A program made the position numbers and the translations under genes. The notes beneath the pieces were generated by a model. The model was not told the DNA's origin, did not search any database, and worked only from the letters and a program-made list of their open reading frames with translations. From Deltaproteobacteria bacterium (GTDB lineage: Bacteria > Desulfobacterota > Desulfarculia > Adiutricales > Adiutricaceae), in assembly GCA_031277995.1 (NCBI GenBank), contig JAITLH010000280.1, positions 1 through 7,920 of the forward strand: 7,920 nt of DNA. The letters run 5' to 3'. Below, in pieces: positions 1-5,246 of the stretch; within the stretch, counting starts at the first letter, position 1, and each line of letters begins with the position of its first letter.

Positions 1-1
1 A

Positions 2-1606
2 GGGAAACCTTCGGGCAAAAACGCCGTCATGAGGGACATGGGTCTCGACGAGGACTTGGACGACGGCGGGCTTAATTTTGAGCCGGAGGCCCTGGGGACG
101 CCGTCGGGACCGCGCATAGTCGAAAAAAAGCGCCCGGCCGTGAAAAAGGCCAAGGTTGAGGCCAAGAGGACGGTTAGGGGCGGGCCCTATGAATTGCCGT
201 CCATGGATTTACTCGATCCGCCCGAGGACAAGGGCCAGGAGAACTATTCCTCGGGCCTAAGCCACGAGACCTTAAAGGAAAACGCCAGGCTATTGGAAAC
301 CAAGCTCTCGGAGTTTGGCGTGGAAGGGCGGGTTTTGGAGGTTTCCAGCGGTCCGGTCATAACCATGTACGAATTTCAGCCGGCCCCGGGCATCAAGATC
401 TCCAAGATTGTCGCCTTGGCTAACGATCTGGCCATGGCCATGAGGGTGGCGGCCGTTAGGGTGGTGGCGCCGATACCGGGTAAGGCCGCCTTGGGTTTTG
501 AACTACCTAACCGCGATCGGGCCACCGTGACCTTACGGGAGGTCGTGGAAAGCCAAGCCTTCCAGAGCCTCAAATCGCCCCTGTCGCTGGTTTTGGGCGT
601 GGACATCACCGGGGTGCCGCAGGTGGCCGATTTGGGCCGCATGCCGCATTTGCTTATCGCCGGCTCGACCGGCAGCGGCAAATCGGTGGGCCTTGACTGC
701 ATGATCATGAGCATCCTTTACAAGGCCACGCCCGATCAGGTGCGGTTTCTTTTAATCGATCCCAAATGCGTGGAGATGGCCACCTACCAGGATCTGCCCC
801 ATTTGCTGCACCCGGTTTTGACCGACGCGGACGAGGCCAATTTGGCCTTAAAATGGGCCGTGCACGAAATGGATCTTAGGTACAAACTCATGGCCGAAAA
901 GGGCGTGAGAAACATCGCCGGCTTTAACGAGCTGGTCAAAAAAGAAGCCCGGGAGAGTTCCAATCCGGACGACGTCCTGCCGCCCATGCCTTATTTGGTC
1001 ATAATCATAGACGAATTAAGCGACCTGATGCTTCAGGCGGCCAAAGACGTCGAGGTGGCCATAACCAGGCTGGCCGCCAAGGCCCGGGCGGCCGGGATCC
1101 ATTTGATTTTGGCCACCCAAAGGCCCTCGGTTGACGTTTTAACCGGGGTCATTAAGGCCAACCTCCCCACCCGCCTTTCCTTTCAGGTGACCACCAAGGT
1201 CGATTCCAAAACCATCTTGGATCGCATGGGGGCCGAACAGCTTCTAGGCAAGGGCGACATGCTTTTCATGCCCCCCGGCACGGCCAAACTCCTAAGGTTG
1301 CATGGGGCCTTTGTCAGCGACGAGGAAAAGAAAAGGGTTACCGATTACATCCGCCAGTGGGGACCCCCGGATTACGTCGAAAGCTTGGTGCCGCCCGAAC
1401 GCGGCGAAGACGAGGGCGGCGGGCAAAGGGATGACAAATACCGCGAGGCCGTGGAGATCGTCAGGCGCGAAGGCAAGGCCTCCATTTCCAGCGTCCAAAG
1501 GCACCTGCGCATCGGCTACAACCGGGCGGCCAGGATCATCGAGGAGATGGAACGAGACGGCATCATCGGCCCGGCCGACGGGGCCAAGCCCCGGGTGGTT
1601 TTTTAG
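2..1606 (+). CDS. ftsK: FtsK/SpoIIIE DNA translocase, C-terminal part (cut by left edge)
   Basis: FtsK is a hexameric ATP-driven DNA pump anchored at the division septum. It moves chromosome termini apart and activates XerCD recombination at dif. Residues are numbered here from the ATG at 29. The visible part begins with an acidic/basic linker (about 1-75), followed by the alpha domain (about 78-160). The RecA-like motor then has Walker A GSTGSGKS (212-219), the stretch LIDPKCVEM (242-250), Walker B VIIIDEL (324-330) and ATQRPSVDV (362-370). The gamma winged helix occupies about 468-525 and contains RIGYNRAARIIEEMERDGII (494-513), which in the family reads polar KOPS sequences. The frame stays open leftward from the ATG at 29 to base 2, and full-length FtsK has an N-terminal membrane domain. 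I therefore treat that ATG as internal and the gene as truncated by the window. A strong hairpin follows the stop, so it is probably not co-transcribed with lutC. The family call is certain. The complete C-terminus with its gamma domain argues for a chromosomal FtsK rather than a plasmid TraB-like protein. Confidence 0.97.
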   Translation, partial: GKPSGKNAVMRDMGLDEDLDDGGLNFEPEALGTPSGPRIVEKKRPAVKKAKVEAKRTVRGGPYELPSMDLLDPPEDKGQENYSSGLSHETLKENARLLETKLSEFGVEGRVLEVSSGPVITMYEFQPAPGIKISKIVALANDLAMAMRVAAVRVVAPIPGKAALGFELPNRDRATVTLREVVESQAFQSLKSPLSLVLGVDITGVPQVADLGRMPHLLIAGSTGSGKSVGLDCMIMSILYKATPDQVRFLLIDPKCVEMATYQDLPHLLHPVLTDADEANLALKWAVHEMDLRYKLMAEKGVRNIAGFNELVKKEARESSNPDDVLPPMPYLVIIIDELSDLMLQAAKDVEVAITRLAAKARAAGIHLILATQRPSVDVLTGVIKANLPTRLSFQVTTKVDSKTILDRMGAEQLLGKGDMLFMPPGTAKLLRLHGAFVSDEEKKRVTDYIRQWGPPDYVESLVPPERGEDEGGGQRDDKYREAVEIVRREGKASISSVQRHLRIGYNRAARIIEEMERDGIIGPADGAKPRVVF

Positions 1607-1631
1607 CCCCAAAGGTCGCCCCTGGCCAAAG

Positions 1632-1674
1632 GCCCGGCTTGGCCCGGTAACCCGGGCCAAGCCGGGCGGGGTTT
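1632..1674 (+). terminator. Rho-independent terminator after ftsK
   Basis: A perfect 16-bp inverted repeat (arms 1632-1647 and 1652-1667) encloses the 4-base loop TAAC. It is followed by GGGG and a run of only four Ts (1671-1674). The stem is almost all G-C and begins 25 bases after the ftsK stop. The short T run makes it less than ideal, but position and stem strength support termination of ftsK. Confidence 0.75.
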
Positions 1675-1705
1675 TGTCCCCAAAATAATAAAGAAGCGAG
1701 AAACC

Positions 1706-2335
1706 ATGCCTAATTCAGAGGGCCCGCCTAGTTTTTCGGCGGTTAACGAGTTTAAGAAAAAGGCCCAAGCGGTCTCGACCGAGACCGTCGAGGTTAAAGG
1801 CCTTGGCGGAGCCTTGGACTATCTCCTTAAGGTCGCGAAAGAAGCGAGCCCCGCTTCGCTTTTGCCCGTAAGCGGCGCCGAGTTTCCCAAGGCCTCCAAC
1901 CGGGCCGAGCCCAGAAAAAAACTCATCGCCGCCCCCGGCTTAACCGACGCCGACTTTGACCGCTTGGACAAAAAAGCCTCGGAATTGGGTTTTGGCCTAA
2001 TTAGAAAGGGCTTGAGGGATTTCGTTTCCGGCTTTGAGGTGGCCTTTTCCGTGGCCGCCTTTGGGGTGGCCGAGACGGCCACCTGCGTTTTGGAAAACGA
2101 GAGCGAGGACGCCCGGCTGGCCGGCATGTTGGCCGAAACCCACGTCGTGGCTTTGGACAAGAAAAGGCTCTTTGAAACCAGCCGGGACGCGTTGGGCCTT
2201 TTGGAAGCGGCCTTAAACAGACCGGCCAACTTCGTTTCGTTTATTTCCGGGCCCAGCCGAACCTCGGACATAGAAAGGGTTTTGACCTTGGGCGTCCACG
2301 GCCCCTTTCATTTTCACGTGGCCCTGATGGACTAG
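1706..2335 (+). CDS. lutC: LutC-type lactate utilization protein (LUD domain)
   Basis: This 209-residue protein matches the LutC/YkgG branch of the LUD family. LutC is one of three proteins (LutA, LutB, LutC) needed for L-lactate oxidation to pyruvate in Bacillus subtilis; its exact biochemical role is unsettled. The LUD fold spans about 75-209. Visible signatures are GVAETATCVLENES (120-133), SGPSRTSDIE (181-190) and the C-terminal GVHGPFHFHVALMD (196-209), the typical LutC ending. The first 60 or so residues form a variable leader. No transmembrane segment or signal peptide is visible, so it is cytoplasmic. The ATG at 1706 has only a weak purine-rich stretch upstream (AAGAAGCGAG, 1691-1700). 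The gene sits 99 bases after ftsK, behind a terminator, and 200 bases before the LutB-LutA fusion, its expected partner. No promoter could be named with confidence in the short space after the terminator. Confidence 0.92.
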   Translation: MPNSEGPPSFSAVNEFKKKAQAVSTETVEVKGLGGALDYLLKVAKEASPASLLPVSGAEFPKASNRAEPRKKLIAAPGLTDADFDRLDKKASELGFGLIRKGLRDFVSGFEVAFSVAAFGVAETATCVLENESEDARLAGMLAETHVVALDKKRLFETSRDALGLLEAALNRPANFVSFISGPSRTSDIERVLTLGVHGPFHFHVALMD

Positions 2336-2438
2336 AGGCCAAAGCCGTAACCCATGGGCCAGGGGCCCTAGGCTTAAGGCCTTTGGGCTAAGGCTTTTGG
2401 GTGGGTCGGGTTTTGTTTTTGTGGGAATCGTTTTTTTT
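2336..2438 (+). promoter_or_regulatory. Structured lutC-lutB gap: direct repeats and small hairpin
   Basis: This is the first half of the 200-bp gap between the lut genes. It contains a near-perfect 12-base direct repeat, AAGGCCTTTGGG at 2376-2387 and AAGGCTTTTGGG at 2390-2401. Either copy can pair, with one bulged base, with CCAAAGCC at 2339-2346 just after the lutC stop. A smaller hairpin (GCCC-T-AGGC at 2365-2373 with GCCT-TT-GGGC at 2379-2388) competes for the same bases. T-rich stretches follow at 2411-2420 and 2431-2438. The pairing is read directly from the sequence; a regulatory role is only a suggestion. Confidence 0.35.
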
Positions 2439-2483
2439 GGCGCCGAGACCCTAGCGCGATTATGGTTGGCGCCCTTTTTTTTT
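2439..2483 (+). terminator. Terminator-like hairpin with nine Ts upstream of the lutB/A fusion
   Basis: Two GGCGCC boxes (2439-2444 and 2468-2473) can form the stem, extended inward by a G-T and an A-T pair, around a loop of about 19 bases. One C and then nine Ts follow (2475-2483). The orientation suits termination on the + strand after lutC. It could also act as an attenuator in front of the fusion gene, whose ATG is 52 bases further on. The loop is long and the stem short, so its strength is uncertain. Confidence 0.5.
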
Positions 2484-2535
2484 AACCCTTTAGCGAAAAT
2501 TTCCGGGATTGGTGGGGATTTTTAAGGTTTTATAC

Positions 2536-4794
2536 ATGAATGGCCAGGAGCGGGACGGGCGGGATTATCCGGCCGCGTCTTCGAAAAAATATCATAAATC
2601 GTTAAACCAAGCCCTCGAAGATTCTTTTTTGAGGAAAACCTTGGATAAGTTCGCCGTCCAGTATAGGTCCAGCCGCGAGGCCATCTTTTCGGGCTTGGCC
2701 GAAAAAGAACTGATTCGGGAAGTGGCCTTGGCCAAGGACGGGGCCCTTTCGAGGATTGGGGAACTTTATGGGGAGTTTGCCCAAAAGGCCCGGGAAAAGG
2801 GCCTTATTGTCCACCGGGCCCAGACGGCCCAGGAGGCCAGGGAAATAATCTCCAATATCGCCAGGGAAAACGGGGCCAAAAAGGTCATAAAAAGCAAATC
2901 CATGACCGCCGAGGAGATTGACCTAAACCGGGCCCTGGAAGGGGCGGGCTTGGAGGTGGTCGAAACCGATCTGGGCGAATGGATTATCCAGCTAAGGGAC
3001 GAACCGCCAAGCCACATGGTCCTTCCGGCCATTCACCTTTCGAGGTTTCAGGTGGCCGAGGAATTCGCCAAGTTAACCGCTGGCGAACCGGATACCGACA
3101 TCGGGAAACTGGTCAAGGTCGCCCGGAGGGAACTTAGGGCTAAGTTCGCCGAGGCCGATCTCGGGGTGACCGGGGCCAATTTCGCCGTGGCCGCGAGCGG
3201 GGCCATTGGCCTTTGCACCAACGAAGGGAACGCCCGGCTTACCACCAATTTGCCAAGGATTCACGTGGCCTTGATCGGGCTCGATAAATTGGTGCCCACG
3301 GCCGCCGAGGCCTTGTCGATTTTAAGGGTGCTCCCCAGAAACGCCACCGCCCAGCCCATCACCACTTACGTATCCTGGCTTACCGGGATCGTCGATTACG
3401 GCGCCGCGGCCGATAAGGGCAAAATCGTCCACGCGGTTTTTTTGGATAACGGGCGACTGGATTTGATAAAAGATCCCAAATGTCGGGAGGTCCTGCGCTG
3501 CGTGCGCTGCGGGGCCTGCGCCAACGTTTGCCCGGTTTTTCGTCTCGTGGGCGGGCACAGGATGGGTTACGTCTACATCGGGGCCATCGGGCTTATTTTG
3601 ACTTATTTTTTGCACGGCCGGGAAAAGGCCAAAAACCTAATAAACAACTGCGTGGGTTGCGAGGCTTGCAAAGACGTTTGCGCCGCCGGGATAGACTTAA
3701 GCGGCATCATTTCCGAGATAAGGGCCCGGATAAACGAAGAGGATGGGGCGCCGATAACCTCGAGCTTACTTTCCGCGGTCATGGGTAACCGCGACCTTTT
3801 TCACGCCCTGTTAAAATACGCCAAATACGCCCAAAAGCCCGCCGTGACGGGATCTTTTGTCAGGCATTTGCCCGAGATCGTGGCCGGATCCCATGGCTTT
3901 AGGGCCCTTCCGGCCATAGCCAACCGATCCTTTAGGGAGACCTGGCCCCAACTCGAAGCCCAAATGGCCCCAAAATTGGGCCAAAGTAAGGGGCCCCGGG
4001 TGGCCGTCATGGCCGGCTGCGCCCATGATTTTATCTACCCGGAGCAGTTGGTCGAGGCGGTCAAGTTACTCCTAATCAAGGAAGCCAAGGTGAGTTTTCC
4101 CACGGATCAAAGCTGCTGCGGGCTCCCCCTCCAAGCCCTGGGACAAAGGGAGGCCTCCCTCAAAACCGCCAAAACCAACCTCAGGGCCTTCGCGGCCAAG
4201 GATCTCGATTACGTCGTGAGCCTTTGCCCGTCGTGCGCCAATTTTATGAAAAACCGCTACCCGCTTCTTTTCGCCCATGACCCCGATCTCCTGGAAATGG
4301 CCCAGAATTTGTCCGCCCGGGTAATCGATTTTAGTTCCCTGGTTAAAAACGTCCTTAAATTCTCCCCAGACGATTTTACCCCCGGCTCCCTTAAAGTGGC
4401 CTATCACTCGCCCTGCCATTTGGGCCGGGGCCTGGGCGTCCATCAAGAACCCCGCCAACTAATCGCCCTGGCCGGCCAATACCTTAAAACCCCCGAGGAA
4501 GAGGTTTGCTGCGGCTTCGGCGGCAGCTATAGCCTAAAATTCCCGGAAATCTCGGCCGCCCTAATGAAACGCAAACTCGAATCGATTGACGAATCCGGGG
4601 CCGAGGTCCTGGTGACCGATTGCCCGGGCTGCGTTTTGCAACTACGGGGCGGGGAAGAACAAAGAAAAAGGGCCAAGGCCGCCGCCCAGGCCGGCGGCCA
4701 GGCTAAGGCCAAGGATTACGCCCAGGAAAAGTCCCTTAAAATCCAACACATAAGTGAGTTTTTAAGCGAAAACATAAAAAAGGCGACCAAATAA
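2536..4794 (+). CDS. Fused LutB-LutA L-lactate oxidation iron-sulfur protein
   Basis: This 752-residue protein joins an LldF/LutB-type half to a LutA/GlpC-type CCG half. The LUD domain covers about 55-305, with VTGANFAVAASGAIGLCTNEGNA as its core signature (around 211-233). Two 4Fe-4S motifs follow: CVRCGACANVCP (C322, C325, C328, C332) and CVGCEACKDVCA (C372, C375, C378, C382). The second lacks the usual proline after its last cysteine. Two cysteine-rich CCG domains complete it, one with C495, CCG at 527-529 and CPSC at 564-567, the other with C627, CCGFGG at 658-663 and CPGC at 696-699. CCG domains bind unusual iron-sulfur clusters in heterodisulfide reductase and succinate dehydrogenase E relatives. 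With LutC it should pass electrons from L-lactate to the quinone pool or another acceptor. Fused forms are known in Desulfovibrio. I chose the ATG at 2536 (AAGG at 2524-2527 upstream) over an in-frame TTG at 2509. An Ala/Lys/Gln-rich insert lies near the C-terminus (706-733). Confidence 0.93.
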   Translation: MNGQERDGRDYPAASSKKYHKSLNQALEDSFLRKTLDKFAVQYRSSREAIFSGLAEKELIREVALAKDGALSRIGELYGEFAQKAREKGLIVHRAQTAQEAREIISNIARENGAKKVIKSKSMTAEEIDLNRALEGAGLEVVETDLGEWIIQLRDEPPSHMVLPAIHLSRFQVAEEFAKLTAGEPDTDIGKLVKVARRELRAKFAEADLGVTGANFAVAASGAIGLCTNEGNARLTTNLPRIHVALIGLDKLVPTAAEALSILRVLPRNATAQPITTYVSWLTGIVDYGAAADKGKIVHAVFLDNGRLDLIKDPKCREVLRCVRCGACANVCPVFRLVGGHRMGYVYIGAIGLILTYFLHGREKAKNLINNCVGCEACKDVCAAGIDLSGIISEIRARINEEDGAPITSSLLSAVMGNRDLFHALLKYAKYAQKPAVTGSFVRHLPEIVAGSHGFRALPAIANRSFRETWPQLEAQMAPKLGQSKGPRVAVMAGCAHDFIYPEQLVEAVKLLLIKEAKVSFPTDQSCCGLPLQALGQREASLKTAKTNLRAFAAKDLDYVVSLCPSCANFMKNRYPLLFAHDPDLLEMAQNLSARVIDFSSLVKNVLKFSPDDFTPGSLKVAYHSPCHLGRGLGVHQEPRQLIALAGQYLKTPEEEVCCGFGGSYSLKFPEISAALMKRKLESIDESGAEVLVTDCPGCVLQLRGGEEQRKRAKAAAQAGGQAKAKDYAQEKSLKIQHISEFLSENIKKATK

Positions 4795-4864
4795 AACCGT
4801 CGTTATCGTTTTTTTTAACCAACGAAACGCTGACTAAAAAAAATAATCGCAGGCGTTTAAAAGG

Positions 4865-4895
4865 CCCTGGGGTGGATAACCAAACCGCCCCAGGG
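4865..4895 (-). terminator. GC-rich hairpin 1, possible terminator of the WG-repeat gene
   Basis: The arms CCCTGGGGTGG (4865-4875) and CCGCCCCAGGG (4885-4895) form an 11-bp stem with one G-T pair and a 9-base loop. Read on the minus strand, the stem is followed by CC and then four Ts. Read on the plus strand it is followed by TAAATAAATAA, which has no U run. It therefore suits the minus-strand gene better, although that gene's stop is about 350 bases away. Confidence 0.35.
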
Positions 4896-4908
4896 TAAAT
4901 AAATAACC

Positions 4909-4942
4909 ACCTCCGGGGCAATTACGTTAACGCCCCGGGGGT
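4909..4942 (-). terminator. GC-rich hairpin 2, possible terminator of the WG-repeat gene
   Basis: The arms at 4909-4919 and 4932-4942 pair over 11 bp, including one G-T, around a 12-base loop. On the minus strand the stem is followed by the U-rich stretch TTATTTATTTA. It ends with nearly the same bases as hairpin 1 (CGCCCC, then GGG, then TAAAT), so the two look like related tandem copies. Confidence 0.4.
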
Positions 4943-5246
4943 AAATCCTTCACCCTTGGCCAATATCCGCTTCCCTTTCGTCCCAAATCCCCGCCAAAAA
5001 AAATCCCCCCCCTTAAACCCAAACGACGCGATTTTTCAAAAACCATCGGCCCAGCCCAAGTTTAACGGGGCGGGGCTTAAGGCGCTTCCAAGCCTTGGTT
5101 TAGGCGGGTATGCGCGTTTGGGGCGGCCAAAGGGCGCCGGGGCCCGCTCGCCGCCGGCCTTTTACTGTCTAAATCGGCGAGGGATTGGGCGGGGGGAAGG
5201 TTTTTGGGGTACCAAGCGGGCGTATTTTTTTTATGTCGCGAAAATT

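Larger units (their letters stand above)
4795..5246. other. Gap between convergent genes, no gene supported
   Basis: These 452 bases separate the stop of the lutB/A fusion from the stop of the minus-strand WG-repeat gene. Just after the fusion gene there is an eight-T run (4809-4816), preceded by a very weak 4-bp stem (CGAC 4784-4787 with GTCG 4799-4802). The same T run could instead pair with eight As at 4836-4843. This may end lutB/A transcription, but it is not a good terminator. Two GC-rich hairpins at 4865-4942 are listed separately. From 4943 to 5246 there are homopolymer tracts (A8 at 4996-5003, C8 at 5005-5012), a short palindrome CCAAGCCTTGG (5088-5098) and GC-rich sequence. An open + frame there (4956-5378) resembles no family and overlaps the WG gene, so I did not call it. 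Confidence 0.6.

Noticed and set aside
29..31. ATG as the true start of the FtsK protein.
   Set aside because: The frame is open back to the left edge, and FtsK needs an N-terminal membrane domain that is missing from the visible part.
2509..2535. A TTG start nine codons upstream for the lutB/A fusion.
   Set aside because: The ATG at 2536 is a better start codon, with AAGG just upstream. The nine extra residues add nothing recognisable.
2509..2536. A sigma-70 promoter TTGGTG ... TATACA in front of the lutB/A fusion.
   Set aside because: Transcription would start inside the gene, after the ATG at 2536, and no suitable later start codon exists.
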